From assembly GCA_028287305.1 (NCBI GenBank), contig JAQBPX010000021.1, positions 20,433-84,432 on the forward strand: DNA of 64,000 nucleotides, written 5' to 3'. Shown one piece after another: positions 26,106-35,606 of this stretch; position 1 is the stretch's first letter, and each line of letters opens with the position of its first letter. The notes under the pieces were generated by a model. It had not been told where the DNA came from and did no database searches. It worked only from the letters and a program-made list of their open reading frames with translations. Position numbers and translations under genes: made by a program. The DNA comes from Gemmatimonadota bacterium. Its GTDB lineage: Bacteria > Gemmatimonadota > Gemmatimonadetes > Gemmatimonadales > Gemmatimonadaceae.

Positions 26106-27569
26106 ATGCTCTTCAACTCGGTCAGCTTTCTCCTCTTCTTCCCGCTCGTCACGGGGATCTACTTCCTGTCGCCCCAGCGACTGCGGACGCCGGTCGTGCT
26201 GCTGGCGAGCTGTGCGTTCTACATGGCCTTCGTACCAGTCTACATCCTGATCCTTGGCTTCACCATAATCGTAGACTTTGCCGCCGGCATCTGGATCGAG
26301 GAACGGACCGGGGCTGCACGAAAAGTAGCACTCGTGGCCAGCCTGGTCGCCAACATCGGCGTCCTGGCAGTCTTCAAGTACTACGGATTCGCCACCGGCA
26401 ACGTGAGCACCCTTGCCGCGCTCCTCGGCCGGCAGGTGGCCTTCCCGCCCCTCGCGATCCTCCTCCCGATCGGCCTTTCGTTTCACACGTTCCAGGCGAT
26501 GAGCTACACCATCGAGGTGTATCGCCGTCGCCAGCGCGCGGAGCGGGATTTCCTGACGTATGCGCTCTACGTGATGTTCTATCCGCAGCTCGTGGCGGGC
26601 CCGATCGAGCGCCCGCAGAACCTGCTGCACCAGTTCCGGGACACGCACGAGTTCAACTACGCACGCGTGGTCGCGGGACTTCGTCGCATGGCGATCGGCA
26701 TGTTCAAGAAGGTGGTCGTTGCCGACACCATCGCCGTCCAGGTGGACGCCGTCTACGATCACCTGGCGGGGCAAACCGGCCTGCCACTCGTGGTGGCCAC
26801 GGTGCTGTTCGCCTTCCAGATCTACTACGACTTTTCCGGCTATAGCGACATCGCGCTGGGCAGCGCCCAGGTGATGGGATTCGACCTGATGGAGAACTTT
26901 CGGACGCCGTATTTCTCCCGCTCCGTCGGCGAGTTCTGGCGACGCTGGCACATCTCGCTGTCGACCTGGTTCAAGGACTACCTCTACATCCCGCTCGGCG
27001 GAAGCCGTGGGACGTGGGCTCGCCGGGCGACGAACATCATGATCGTCTTCCTGGTGAGTGGGCTCTGGCACGGCGCGAGCTGGGCGTTCGTGGTGTGGGG
27101 CGCGCTGCACGGGACCTACCTGGTTGTCGGGAGCGCCACCGCTTCCCTCCGGGCGCGGATGCGCGACCGCTCTCCGCTCGGGCCAGCCGCGCAGCGCGTG
27201 CTCTCCACGCTCTGCACCTTCGCGCTGGTGGACCTGGCCTGGGTGTTCTTTCGCGCCCGGACGGTGAGTGACGGCTGGTACGTGCTGTCGCGCATGCCCG
27301 TCGGACTCGCGGGGGACCTGGGTCGGTTCCTGTCCGGCTCGCCCGTCTACGGGCTCGTCCGATCCTCCCTCGCCGCGGCGGTGCTGCTGCTGGTGGCCGT
27401 GACGCTCGTCGAGCGACAGGCGATCGAGAAGCGAGGCGTGCGGGAGGGAACGCTGATCGCGCGGTTTCCCGCACCGCTGCGCCTCGCAGCCTATGCGATC
27501 CTGATATACGCCTGCGTGCTGGTTGGCGCGGGAGGCGCGCGCCAGCAATTCATCTACTTCCAGTTCTAG
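26106..27569 (+). CDS. MBOAT-family O-acyltransferase (AlgI-like)
   Basis: 487-residue multi-pass membrane protein (about 10-12 helices). The family core is FWRRWHISLSTWFKDY near 277-292 followed by YIPLGG, and GLWHGASW near 319-326 with the presumed catalytic His. The start at 26106 (MLFNSVSFLLFFP) gives the classic AlgI N-terminus; the frame upstream is not conserved. AlgI-like proteins pass acyl groups across the membrane to a periplasmic partner that acylates extracellular glycans. The partner gene follows after one base. Confidence 0.93.
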   Translation: MLFNSVSFLLFFPLVTGIYFLSPQRLRTPVVLLASCAFYMAFVPVYILILGFTIIVDFAAGIWIEERTGAARKVALVASLVANIGVLAVFKYYGFATGNVSTLAALLGRQVAFPPLAILLPIGLSFHTFQAMSYTIEVYRRRQRAERDFLTYALYVMFYPQLVAGPIERPQNLLHQFRDTHEFNYARVVAGLRRMAIGMFKKVVVADTIAVQVDAVYDHLAGQTGLPLVVATVLFAFQIYYDFSGYSDIALGSAQVMGFDLMENFRTPYFSRSVGEFWRRWHISLSTWFKDYLYIPLGGSRGTWARRATNIMIVFLVSGLWHGASWAFVVWGALHGTYLVVGSATASLRARMRDRSPLGPAAQRVLSTLCTFALVDLAWVFFRARTVSDGWYVLSRMPVGLAGDLGRFLSGSPVYGLVRSSLAAAVLLLVAVTLVERQAIEKRGVREGTLIARFPAPLRLAAYAILIYACVLVGAGGARQQFIYFQF

Positions 27570-27570
27570 C

Positions 27571-28599
27571 ATGCGCCGCGACATTCGACGGCTGCTCACG
27601 CGGTGCGCCGCACTCGCAGCGCCCCTGGTTGTCCTGCTCGGCGCCTACCTGGTCCAGGATCCCTTCCTGGTCCTGCGAGACCATGCGCCGTACGAACGCG
27701 GCTGGAGCGTTCCAGTCAATCGCGATCACGTCTCCACGGACATCTACCTCAGCGCGCCGGCGCGCGAGTACAACGCCTTCATCTTCGGCAACTCTCGCAC
27801 ACAGGCGATTCACGCCGCCGACTGGTCGGCGTACCTGCCGGCGGACGCCAGGCCATACCACTTCGACGCGTCGTTCGAGTCCCTGTTCGGGATCGCGAGC
27901 AAGCTGGAGAGCATCGAGGCGCGAGGCGACGTCGTACGCGACGCACTGATCCTCGTGGACTCCACGCTGCTCGCGCGCGAGGACAACGTGCAATCGCCGC
28001 TCTTCATCAAGGACTGGCGCATCTCGGGCCAGCGCTGGGTCGCCTACCAGCTGGTCTTCTTCGAAGCCTACCTCGCGAACGGCTACTTCCTGAAGTACTG
28101 GATCCACCAGGCCACCGGCCGCACCGCAGGGTGGATGGGAGGTGTCTTCGAGACCCATTCGTTCCGGCACCTGCCGGCCAGCAATGACCTGCTGTACACC
28201 TCGCAGGAGCTGGCGATCGCGCAGGACTCCGCGCGCTACTTCGCCGATCGCAATCGCTTCCCGGCGCGCGGGCCGGCGGCAGGGCGCCCCGTACGGCCCG
28301 TGATTCACGAGTCGCAGCGCGCGCTCCTCCGCTCGATCGCGACGATGCTCGCCCGGCACTCCTCGCGCTACGTCGTCGTGGTTCCCCCGGGATACGACGA
28401 GCGACCGCTGGCGCCAGAGGACATGCAGGCATTGCGCGAGATCTTTGGACCGGCTCGCGTGCGGGACTTCGCCGGTATCAACGCCCTGACCAGCAGCGAG
28501 GGCGGCTACTACGAGGCGTCGCACTTCCGGCCGGCCATCGCCCGGCAAATGCTGCGCGAGCTCTACGCCGGAGCGAGCGTCACAGCTCCACCACCGTAA
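27571..28599 (+). CDS. Putative periplasmic SGNH-like acyltransferase partner of the MBOAT protein
   Basis: 342 residues with one N-terminal membrane helix (about 12-32). FIFGNSRTQAIH near 70-81 resembles the GDSL/GNSR nucleophile block and ASHFRPAIARQM near 318-329 the C-terminal His block, the layout of DltD/AlgJ-like proteins that work with MBOAT transporters. I infer that it accepts an acyl group from the upstream protein and transfers it to a surface glycan. Catalytic assignment rests on motif shape only. Its end overlaps the convergent mutS2 end by 20 bases. Confidence 0.72.
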   Translation: MRRDIRRLLTRCAALAAPLVVLLGAYLVQDPFLVLRDHAPYERGWSVPVNRDHVSTDIYLSAPAREYNAFIFGNSRTQAIHAADWSAYLPADARPYHFDASFESLFGIASKLESIEARGDVVRDALILVDSTLLAREDNVQSPLFIKDWRISGQRWVAYQLVFFEAYLANGYFLKYWIHQATGRTAGWMGGVFETHSFRHLPASNDLLYTSQELAIAQDSARYFADRNRFPARGPAAGRPVRPVIHESQRALLRSIATMLARHSSRYVVVVPPGYDERPLAPEDMQALREIFGPARVRDFAGINALTSSEGGYYEASHFRPAIARQMLRELYAGASVTAPPP

Positions 28600-30979
28600 C
28601 GCCGGCGCCGCCCTCGTTCCACGCGCCGATGCGGAACGCCTTCACGCGGGACTCCTTCTGGAGCATCTCGGTGACGCGCGCGCGGAGTGCGCCGGTCCCC
28701 TTGCCATGGATGATACGCAACGACTTGAGGTCAGCGCGAATGGCGGAGTCCAGCGACTGCATCACCTCCTGCTCCACCTCGTCGGCGCGCAGCCCGCGCA
28801 CGTCGATCTCGGTCTGCACGTGCACGTCGGGAATCTCACCGCTCCAGGCGACCGCGGGCTCCGGCGTGTGGTCGCGGCGGTTGAGCGACTTGAGCGGGAC
28901 CGTGAGCTTGAGCGACCCCACGGTGACCACGGCCTCCTTGCCGCGCATCTCGATCACGCGACCCAGCTTGCCGCCCAGGGTGGTGACGTCCACCCAGTCG
29001 CCGAGCTCCGGGCGTCCGGGCGGGCGCGCTGCCGCGGGGCGCGAGCCCGTTGCCGCGCGCCGCTCGGCCTTCGTCTCCTCGGCGTCCAGGCGATCGAGCA
29101 CCGCTCCCTGCTTCGCGGCGAGCTCCTCCACCTTCCGCCGCGCCTCGCGCGCGGCTTCGTCCACCGCGTCGCCGCTGGCCTTCTGCAGCCCGCGCACGGT
29201 GCGCTCGATCTCCTGGCGCGCGTCGAGCAGGTAGCGCCGCGCCTCCTGACGAGACTGCTTCTCCACGGTGCGCTCTCGCTCGCGCACGTTCGTCTCGCGC
29301 CGCGCGAGGGTCGCGATGCGATCGCGCGCGTCGGCAAGGATGCGCTCCGCCTCTGCCTCGCGCTCCACGAGCTCCCCTTCCTTGCGCTCGAGCTGCTCGA
29401 TGAGCGCCGCCATGTCGCGCTCCTGCTGCGGCATGCGTTCCTCGGCGCGCGCCACGATGTGCGCGGGGAGGTCGAGCCGGCGTGCGATGCTGATGCCGTA
29501 CGAGCGTCCGGGAATGCCCTTGATCAGCTTGTACGTGGGGGCGAGCGCCACCGCGTCGAATTGCAGCGACGCGTTGATCACCTCGGGCACCTGCGATGCG
29601 AGCTCCTTGAGCGTGCCGAGATGCGTGGTGGCAATGGTGGTGGTGCCGCGCGCCGAGAGCTCCTCCAGGATTGCCCAGCCGAGCGCCGCGCCTTCCTGCG
29701 GGTCCGTGCCGGACCCGAGCTCGTCGATGAGCACGAGTGAATCGGCCGTGGAAAGGCGCAGGATCTCCGCGAGGTTCTTGAGGTGCGCACTGAAGGTCGA
29801 GAGCGACGCCTCGATGGACTGTTCGTCCCCGACGTCCGCGTAGAAGTCATCGAAGATGGCGAGGCGGCTCTCCGGGCCCACGGGCGAGGGAATCCCCGCC
29901 TGCACGAGCGCCGACATCAGGCCGACCGCCTTGAGCAGCACCGTCTTGCCGCCGGTGTTCGGGCCGCTGACCAGCAGCGTGCGCTCCGCGGCGAACATCT
30001 CGAGGTCGAAGGAAACCACGTCGCGCCCCTGCGCGAGGAGCAGTGGGTGGCGGCCGCTGTCGATGCGGAAGCCGTCGCGGGCACTCGACATGGGCGGCGA
30101 CGCGCAGGCGAAGTCGCGCGCGAAACGCGCGCGCGCGTACAGCGAGTCGAGCTCGGCCAACACATCGAGGGCTTCCAATAGCTGCTCACGAAGAGGCCGT
30201 AGCCTCTCCGTGAGCTCGAGCAGTATGCGCTGCACCTCCTCGTGCTCGTCGGACTCCAGCTCGCGAATGCGGTTGCCGAACTCCACGGCTGCCGGCGGCT
30301 CGACGAAGAGCGTGGCGCCGCTCGCGGAGGAATCGTGCACGATGCCGCCCACGGAGGCGCGGCCGTCGCGACGCACGGGAATCACGTAGCGGCCGTTGCG
30401 CACGGTGACGGAGGCGTCGTTCACGCGGTGATGCGACTCGAGGCGACCGACGATGCGCTCGAGCAGCGCGATCAACTCTCCCTGCGACGAGCGCAGCTCG
30501 CGGCGGATGCGGCGCAGCGCGGAGGACGCGTCGTCCTTCACCAGCCCTTCCTCGGAGATCGCGCGCTCGATGGAGTCCTCTGCGTCCTTGGCGGCGATCA
30601 GTCGGGCGGCGAAGGGCGCGAGCACGGCGCGCACCACGAGCGGCTTCTTCTCGTCGCGCAGCGCATCGCGCGTGCGTCGCGACGAGCGAAGGAGCACGCC
30701 ACCGTTGAGCAGTTCCTCGCCTGACCATGACGTGCCCGGCACCCGCAGCCGCACGAGCGGCGCCGAGAGGTCCGGCACGGGCTCGGGATGCCAGGGCGAG
30801 TCGCCGGTGATGATGGCTCGCACGGCGGCGACGCGTGCATGCTCCTGCTCGAGCCAGGGCAGCTCCGACCGGGGCTGCAACGAGCGCACGCGCTGCGCGC
30901 CCGGTGACGACGTGGCACGCTCCGCCACGAGGGCGAGGACGCGCGGAAACTCGAGAACGGCGAGGGCGTGGCTATTCAC
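28580..30979 (-). CDS. mutS2: MutS2 family ATPase/endonuclease
   Basis: 799 residues. A MutS-like core domain leads to Walker A GPNTGGKT near 335 and Walker B LVLIDELGSGTDPQEGA near 405. A long coiled coil with many Arg/Glu (about 510-640) follows, then a C-terminal Smr nuclease domain with EIDVRGL near 712 and IIHGKGTG near 745. It lacks the mismatch-recognition domain of MutS1. Known roles in the family are suppression of recombination and rescue of collided ribosomes. GTG start, nine bases after yqeY. Confidence 0.95.
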   Translation of the reverse strand: MNSHALAVLEFPRVLALVAERATSSPGAQRVRSLQPRSELPWLEQEHARVAAVRAIITGDSPWHPEPVPDLSAPLVRLRVPGTSWSGEELLNGGVLLRSSRRTRDALRDEKKPLVVRAVLAPFAARLIAAKDAEDSIERAISEEGLVKDDASSALRRIRRELRSSQGELIALLERIVGRLESHHRVNDASVTVRNGRYVIPVRRDGRASVGGIVHDSSASGATLFVEPPAAVEFGNRIRELESDEHEEVQRILLELTERLRPLREQLLEALDVLAELDSLYARARFARDFACASPPMSSARDGFRIDSGRHPLLLAQGRDVVSFDLEMFAAERTLLVSGPNTGGKTVLLKAVGLMSALVQAGIPSPVGPESRLAIFDDFYADVGDEQSIEASLSTFSAHLKNLAEILRLSTADSLVLIDELGSGTDPQEGAALGWAILEELSARGTTTIATTHLGTLKELASQVPEVINASLQFDAVALAPTYKLIKGIPGRSYGISIARRLDLPAHIVARAEERMPQQERDMAALIEQLERKEGELVEREAEAERILADARDRIATLARRETNVRERERTVEKQSRQEARRYLLDARQEIERTVRGLQKASGDAVDEAAREARRKVEELAAKQGAVLDRLDAEETKAERRAATGSRPAAARPPGRPELGDWVDVTTLGGKLGRVIEMRGKEAVVTVGSLKLTVPLKSLNRRDHTPEPAVAWSGEIPDVHVQTEIDVRGLRADEVEQEVMQSLDSAIRADLKSLRIIHGKGTGALRARVTEMLQKESRVKAFRIGAWNEGGAGVTVVEL

Positions 30980-30988
30980 GGCCCACCG

Positions 30989-31432
30989 TCAGGCGTGCTT
31001 CGCCAGTTCCTCGCGTACGATGGTGCTGATGACGTTGCCGTCCGCCTTCCCCTTGAACTGCGGCATCACCTTGCCCATCACGGCGCCCTGGTTGCCGGCG
31101 CCCCCCGCGATCGCGGCCTGCACGGCCGCGCGAATCTCGTCCGCGCCGGGAGCGGCCGGCAGGTACTTCTCGAGCAGGGCGACTTCCACGCGCTCGCGGT
31201 CCGCCAGCTCCTTGCGATCGCCCTTGTCGAACATCTCGATCGACTCGCGGCGGCGCTTGATGCCGCGACGCAGCACCTCCACCACGTCCTCGTCGGTGAG
31301 GTCGCGCTGGAGCTCGATCTTCCTGTTCTTCGTGTCGGAGAGGATCGTGCTGACGAGCAGCGTCGCGGGCTTGTCCTGTGCCTTGCGGGCCGTCACGAGG
31401 TCGCCCTGGAGGCGATTGAGCAGTTCGGACAT
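30989..31432 (-). CDS. yqeY: YqeY/GatB-like domain protein
   Basis: 147 residues, helical, matching the YqeY family whose fold resembles the C-terminal tail of GatB: KAQDKPATLLVSTI early, DEDVVEVLRRGIKRRRES in the middle and GAVMGKVMPQFKGKADG near the end. It may act with tRNA-dependent amidotransferase; function is not established. It stands between the HIT gene and mutS2. Confidence 0.9.
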   Translation of the reverse strand: MSELLNRLQGDLVTARKAQDKPATLLVSTILSDTKNRKIELQRDLTDEDVVEVLRRGIKRRRESIEMFDKGDRKELADRERVEVALLEKYLPAAPGADEIRAAVQAAIAGGAGNQGAVMGKVMPQFKGKADGNVISTIVREELAKHA

Positions 31433-31470
31433 CGGTTCTTCGTTGGAGAGTCCCGAAAGCTAGGCGGCGC

Positions 31471-31809
31471 TCATCCGGGGGGCCAGTTGAGCGAGCGGCC
31501 GCCGAGCAGGTGCGCGTGGACGTGGAAGACCGTCTGGCCGGCGTCGGCGTTGGTGTTCACCACCAGCCGCCAGCCTGAGCTGTCCACGCCCTCCTGCTTC
31601 GCCACGTCACGCACGAAGCCCACCAGCCCGCCCACCATCGCCAGGTCGGTGGCCTGGTTGAGCGACTCCACGTGCGCGCGTGGAATCGCGAGGATGTGCG
31701 TGGGAGCCTTGGGGTCGATGTCGCGGAAGGCGACGAAGTCATCGGTCTCGGCCACGATGATGGCTGGGATCTCGTGCGAGGCGATGCGGCAGAAGAGGCA
31801 GCTCGACAT
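31471..31809 (-). CDS. HIT-family (HINT-type) nucleotide hydrolase
   Basis: 112 residues. CLFCRIASHEIPA at the N-terminus, DIDPKAPTHILAIPRAHV in the middle and the histidine triad HVHAHLLGG near 96-104 define the HINT branch, which hydrolyses AMP-amino or AMP-lysine phosphoramidates. It is part of the hrcA-to-mutS2 run. Confidence 0.93.
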   Translation of the reverse strand: MSSCLFCRIASHEIPAIIVAETDDFVAFRDIDPKAPTHILAIPRAHVESLNQATDLAMVGGLVGFVRDVAKQEGVDSSGWRLVVNTNADAGQTVFHVHAHLLGGRSLNWPPG

Positions 31810-31840
31810 GGGCTTTGGGCTTTGGCTTTGGGCTTTGGGG
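31810..31840 (+). repeat. GGGCTTT heptad repeat, G-quadruplex candidate, copy 2
   Basis: GGGCTTT, GGGCTTT, GGCTTT, GGGCTTT and GGGG on the plus strand, starting at the base next to the HIT start codon and ending before the rsmE stop. One tract has only two Gs. It is in the same heptad family as 16359-16389, and both runs are followed by a short CTAG-containing word. Confidence 0.7.
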
Positions 31841-31845
31841 ACTTC

Positions 31846-32574
31846 CTAGTGCGGCTGGCTGCGGAGAACGGCGGTGGCGGCGAGACCGGCGGTCTCGAAT
31901 CTGAGAATGTTCGGCGCGAGACTCGCTGGGGTCCAACCGGCTCGCTCGAGAAGGTCGTGCTCGGCGGGATCGATCCCGCCCTCGGGGCCGAAGATCACGG
32001 CGGCGCCAGTCGCCGACGCGCCCGGCGACAATCGAGGGGCGCTCGCGCTGAGCAGCCACCGATCCAGCTCCCCATGAAGCGCGGCAACTGCTGCCACCTC
32101 CAGGTCAGGCGCAATCTCCGGCAGCCACGCGCCGTGAGACTGCTCGAGCGCGGCTTCCATCCGCGCGCGCAGCTTCGCGGCGAAGGCCTCGCCCTCGCCA
32201 CGCGGCGTCACGGAGCGCGAGCGCGTGAACATCACAGGCTGCCACGCGGTGACCGAGAGCTCCGTGGCCTTCTCCGCGAGCCAGAGCATCCGGTCGCGAT
32301 CCCCGATCGGGACGCACAGCACGATCTGGCGGGGGCGCTCGACGAAAGACGCGGTGTCCACGCGCACGTCGAGCCGGGACTTGCCGAGCGACACGATCTC
32401 ACCCACGCCTCGCGAGCCGCGCCCGTCCGTCACGCTCACCGGGTCGCCCACGGCGAGTCGCTTGACGCGTGCGTGATGCGCCGCGTCGTCGGGCAGCGAG
32501 AGGGCGTCGCCCGCGCTGAACGATGAGGGCGAGACGAACCCGCTCAGCGGCGCGCGATGACTCCGCTCCACCAT
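31846..32574 (-). CDS. rsmE: 16S rRNA (uracil1498-N3)-methyltransferase
   Basis: 242 residues. N-terminal PUA-like domain (HHARVKRLAVGD), then a SPOUT trefoil-knot methyltransferase with EKATELSVTAWQPV, IFGPEGGIDPAE near 193 and the end motif NILRFETAGLAA. The ATG at 32574 overlaps prmA by 31 bases and has GGGAGGA just upstream; GTG at 32571 is an alternative. Confidence 0.93.
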   Translation of the reverse strand: MVERSHRAPLSGFVSPSSFSAGDALSLPDDAAHHARVKRLAVGDPVSVTDGRGSRGVGEIVSLGKSRLDVRVDTASFVERPRQIVLCVPIGDRDRMLWLAEKATELSVTAWQPVMFTRSRSVTPRGEGEAFAAKLRARMEAALEQSHGAWLPEIAPDLEVAAVAALHGELDRWLLSASAPRLSPGASATGAAVIFGPEGGIDPAEHDLLERAGWTPASLAPNILRFETAGLAATAVLRSQPH

Positions 32575-33377
32575 ATGTCCTCCCGGTCCTCGGCCTGGAC
32601 GTGCCAGCCGGACCGTTCGAGCAGCGCCACGAGCTCGTCACGCTCCTCCTGCAGCACCCCACTGAGGATCGCGTGCCCATCTACGTCGAGTGCATCGCCA
32701 ATCACCGGCAGCAGCTGCACCAGCACGGACGAGATGATGTTCGCAAGGATCACGCGCACCGGTTTCACGAGCGGAAGCAGCAGCGCGGCGTCGCCCTCGA
32801 TCACCGTGACGACATCCGACACGCCGTTGCGCACGACGTTCTCCTCCGCGTTGCCGATCGCGTCCGGATCGATCTCGATCGCCGACACGCGGGACGCGCC
32901 AAGCTTCGCCGCGGCGATGGCGAGCACCGCGCTGCCGGCTCCGAGGTCGGCGACGCGATCGCCCTTGCGCAGCACGCCCGCCAGCAGCCGCACCACGCCG
33001 CGCGTGGTCGCGTGCTCGCCCGTGCCGAACGCCATGCCGGGTTCGATCACGATCGTCGTCGCCGGATCGAATCCCCCGGCGAGCCACGGTGGCGCGACGA
33101 CGAGTGGGCCGAGCTCGTGCGAGCCGATGCGATCCTTCCACGCCTCGCTCCAGTCGATCACCGGCGTGTCCGTCACACTCGTCGCCGCAGCGCCGGCGTC
33201 GCGCGCCGCCGCGGCCAGCGCATGCACGTCGAAGCCGGCGTCAACGCTCGTCATCACCGCGGAGCCCTCGTCATGGATGCCCTGCGCGCCCCCGGCGAAG
33301 AGCGCCGCGATGACCGCGTCGCGCGAGTGTGGAGCGACCTCCACGCGCAGCGTGCGCCATCCGGTCTCTGCGCTCAC
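32544..33377 (-). CDS. prmA: Ribosomal protein L11 methyltransferase
   Basis: 277 residues, trimethylates L11. The catalytic domain has [15 protein letters not shown] near 113, the SAM site [20 protein letters not shown] near 142 and [10 protein letters not shown] near 210. The N-terminal substrate domain is short. It overlaps dnaJ by four bases and rsmE by 31. The dnaJ-prmA-rsmE order is common. Confidence 0.94.
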   Translation of the reverse strand: MSAETGWRTLRVEVAPHSRDAVIAALFAGGAQGIHDEGSAVMTSVDAGFDVHALAAAARDAGAAATSVTDTPVIDWSEAWKDRIGSHELGPLVVAPPWLAGGFDPATTIVIEPGMAFGTGEHATTRGVVRLLAGVLRKGDRVADLGAGSAVLAIAAAKLGASRVSAIEIDPDAIGNAEENVVRNGVSDVVTVIEGDAALLLPLVKPVRVILANIISSVLVQLLPVIGDALDVDGHAILSGVLQEERDELVALLERSGWHVQAEDREDIWWSGVIARR

Positions 33378-34507
33378 GCGCCGAGCGCCTCTTTCATCTT
33401 GGCCCAGAAGCCCTTGCCGCGATCGTGCGGCGCCGCCACCTGGATCTCGTTCAGCCGCTCGATCAGCGCCTGCTCCTCCTCGGTCAGTCGCTCCGGCGTC
33501 CAGAGCTGCACGCGCACGTGCAGGTCGCCTGTGCCGGCTGCATTCACGCGGGGCAAGCCGCGGCTGCGGAGGTGGAACACCTGGCCGCTCTGCGTGCCGG
33601 CGGGCACGCTGAGTTGCACGCTCGACGAGACCGTGGGCACGGTGGCGTCGCCGCCGAGTGCGAGCTGCGCATACGTCACGAGCACCTCGGTGTAGAGGTC
33701 CTCGCCGTCGCGCTCGAAGCGCGGATCATCCGCCACCTCGAAGATCACGTGCACGTCGCCGCGCGCCGCGCCGCGCGAGCCCGCGTTGCCCTGCCCGCGC
33801 AGCGTCATGTACTGCCCGGTGGCGACGCCGGCCGGGATCTGCACGGTGAGCTCCTTCTCGGTGCGCATGCGTCCCTCGCCGCGACACTTGCGGCAGGGCG
33901 ACGCAATGATCGTCCCCTCGCCCTTGCACGTGGGGCACGGCGCGACCGTCACGAACTGCCCGAAGAACGAGCGCTGCGCGCGGCGCACTTCCCCCACGCC
34001 CGCGCAACTCGGGCAGGTCTGCGCGCTCGATCCCGGCTCCGCGCCACTTCCCTCGCAGCGGTCGCACGGGTCGAGCAGCTTGAGCACCACCTTCTTCTCC
34101 ACGCCGGTGGAGACGTCGGCGAGCGTGAGCGGCATGGGCAGCTTGACGTCGGCGCCGGTGCGCACGCTTCCGCCGGAGCGGCCCGTGAACATGTCCTCGA
34201 AGCCGCCGAAGCCCCCGAAGTCGCGCATGAAGATGCCGAGCGCCTCGGAGAGGTCCACGTGATGGAACCCCTGCCCACCACCACCGCCGCGCAGCCCCGC
34301 CTCGCCGTAGCGGTCGAACGCCGCGCGCTTCTGCGGATCACGGAGCACGTCGTACGCCTCGGTGATCTCCTTGAACTTTTCCTCGGCCTCCTTCGCGCCG
34401 TCGTTGCGGTCGGGGTGCCACTGCATCGCAAGGCGGCGGTAGGCCTTCTTGATCTCCTCGTCCGTCGCGCTGCGCGCCACGCCAAGGGTGGTGTAGAAAT
34501 CTGCCAT
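33374..34507 (-). CDS. dnaJ: Chaperone DnaJ
   Basis: 377 residues, co-chaperone that loads substrates on DnaK. The J domain carries HPD near 33. A Gly-rich linker (GGGGGQGF) is followed by four CxxCxGxG zinc motifs (about 142-205: [32 protein letters not shown]) and the substrate-binding C-domain. It lies directly after hrcA with no grpE between them and no dnaK nearby. Confidence 0.96.
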   Translation of the reverse strand: MADFYTTLGVARSATDEEIKKAYRRLAMQWHPDRNDGAKEAEEKFKEITEAYDVLRDPQKRAAFDRYGEAGLRGGGGGQGFHHVDLSEALGIFMRDFGGFGGFEDMFTGRSGGSVRTGADVKLPMPLTLADVSTGVEKKVVLKLLDPCDRCEGSGAEPGSSAQTCPSCAGVGEVRRAQRSFFGQFVTVAPCPTCKGEGTIIASPCRKCRGEGRMRTEKELTVQIPAGVATGQYMTLRGQGNAGSRGAARGDVHVIFEVADDPRFERDGEDLYTEVLVTYAQLALGGDATVPTVSSSVQLSVPAGTQSGQVFHLRSRGLPRVNAAGTGDLHVRVQLWTPERLTEEEQALIERLNEIQVAAPHDRGKGFWAKMKEALGA

Positions 34508-34525
34508 GAGTACGACCGCGAACGG

Positions 34526-35569
34526 TCAGAGAAGGTCGTTGAGGAGCCGGGAAGTGTGGCTGACCAGCGCGATGACCTTGTCGTAGGGCATGCGCGTGGG
34601 GCCGATGACGCCGATCACTCCCTCGAGGGAGCCCACGTGATACTCCGCCGTCACCACAGTGAACTGTGACAGGCGGGGATCGTCGTGCTCGGTGCCGATG
34701 CTGATCGTGATGCCGGGTGACGTGCCGCGCTTGCGAATGGCGTCGGCCAGCTGTTCCGGCGTGTCCGTGAGCGCGAGCAGGCGACGCATGCCGTCGGCCT
34801 CGGAGAACTCGGGCTGCTCGGCAAGCAGTGACGTCTGGCCCAGCACCACGCTGTCCTCCGCGCCCGCGAGCGGCTTGTTGAAGATCGCCTCGCCGCCCTG
34901 CAGGAAGATGTTCAGCAGGTCGTGCGCGCCGGGGGACGTGACGGTGTCGCGCATGCGCTGGCCGAACGAGGTGCGGATCTGCTCGAGGCTGAGCCCACCG
35001 AGCCGCTCGTTGAGCACGCCGGTGACCTCCGCCATCGCGGACTCGGCAATCTCCCCCGCGACCTCCACGAACACCGTGCGCACCACGCCGCCCTCGAGCG
35101 AGAGCACCATCAGGATGCGCTCGGTGCTCACCCGCACCAGGTCCAGCCGCTTGAGGATGGTCTGCGACAGCCGCGGTCCAAGTGCGACGCCCAGCTCCTG
35201 CGTGAGCACGCCGAGCGTCTGCGCGGCGCGACGGAGGATCGCCTCGATGGGCGAGTTGCCGGTGTTCGCGAGCTCCTCGGCCAGGCGGTCGCGCTCGGGC
35301 GACACGAGGTCGCGCGGCGCGATGAGGCCGTCCACGTACAGGCGATAAGCCTTGTGCGTGGGGATGCGGCCGGCGGAGGTGTGGGGATGGAAAAGGTATC
35401 CCTTCTCCTCGAGGTCGCTCATGGTGTTCCGGATGGTGGCCGGCGACACCTCGAGCCCGAAACGGCGGGACAACGTGCGGGAGCCCGCTGGCTCCGCGGT
35501 CTGCACGTATGTCTGGATGACCGCCTCGAGCACTTTGCGCTCTCGCTTCGTGAGCTGCTCTGCACTCAT
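34526..35569 (-). CDS. hrcA: Heat-inducible transcription repressor HrcA
   Basis: 347 residues. The N-terminal winged helix has LTKRERKVLEAVIQTYVQTAEPAGSRTL and ATIRNTMSDLEEKGYLFHPHTSAGRIPT. The remainder is the GAF-like HrcA domain, ending GPTRMPYDKVIALVSHTSRLL. HrcA binds CIRCE elements to repress groES/groEL or dnaK genes. I see no CIRCE dyad upstream of its own gene, so it is probably not autoregulated here. Its promoter fits a leaderless transcript. Confidence 0.95.
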   Translation of the reverse strand: MSAEQLTKRERKVLEAVIQTYVQTAEPAGSRTLSRRFGLEVSPATIRNTMSDLEEKGYLFHPHTSAGRIPTHKAYRLYVDGLIAPRDLVSPERDRLAEELANTGNSPIEAILRRAAQTLGVLTQELGVALGPRLSQTILKRLDLVRVSTERILMVLSLEGGVVRTVFVEVAGEIAESAMAEVTGVLNERLGGLSLEQIRTSFGQRMRDTVTSPGAHDLLNIFLQGGEAIFNKPLAGAEDSVVLGQTSLLAEQPEFSEADGMRRLLALTDTPEQLADAIRKRGTSPGITISIGTEHDDPRLSQFTVVTAEYHVGSLEGVIGVIGPTRMPYDKVIALVSHTSRLLNDLL

Positions 35570-35606
35570 AAGTTCAAATGTACTAACGACTTCGGAGCAC
35601 TGTCAA
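35570..35606 (-). promoter_or_regulatory. Sigma-70-type promoter of a leaderless hrcA mRNA
   Basis: On the minus strand TTGACA (35606-35601), an 18-base spacer and TACATT (35582-35577) are followed by seven bases and the hrcA ATG. The -35 lies inside the 3' end of hemW. The expected start of transcription falls on or next to the A of ATG, so the mRNA would have no leader. This is the best promoter in the window. Confidence 0.75.
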
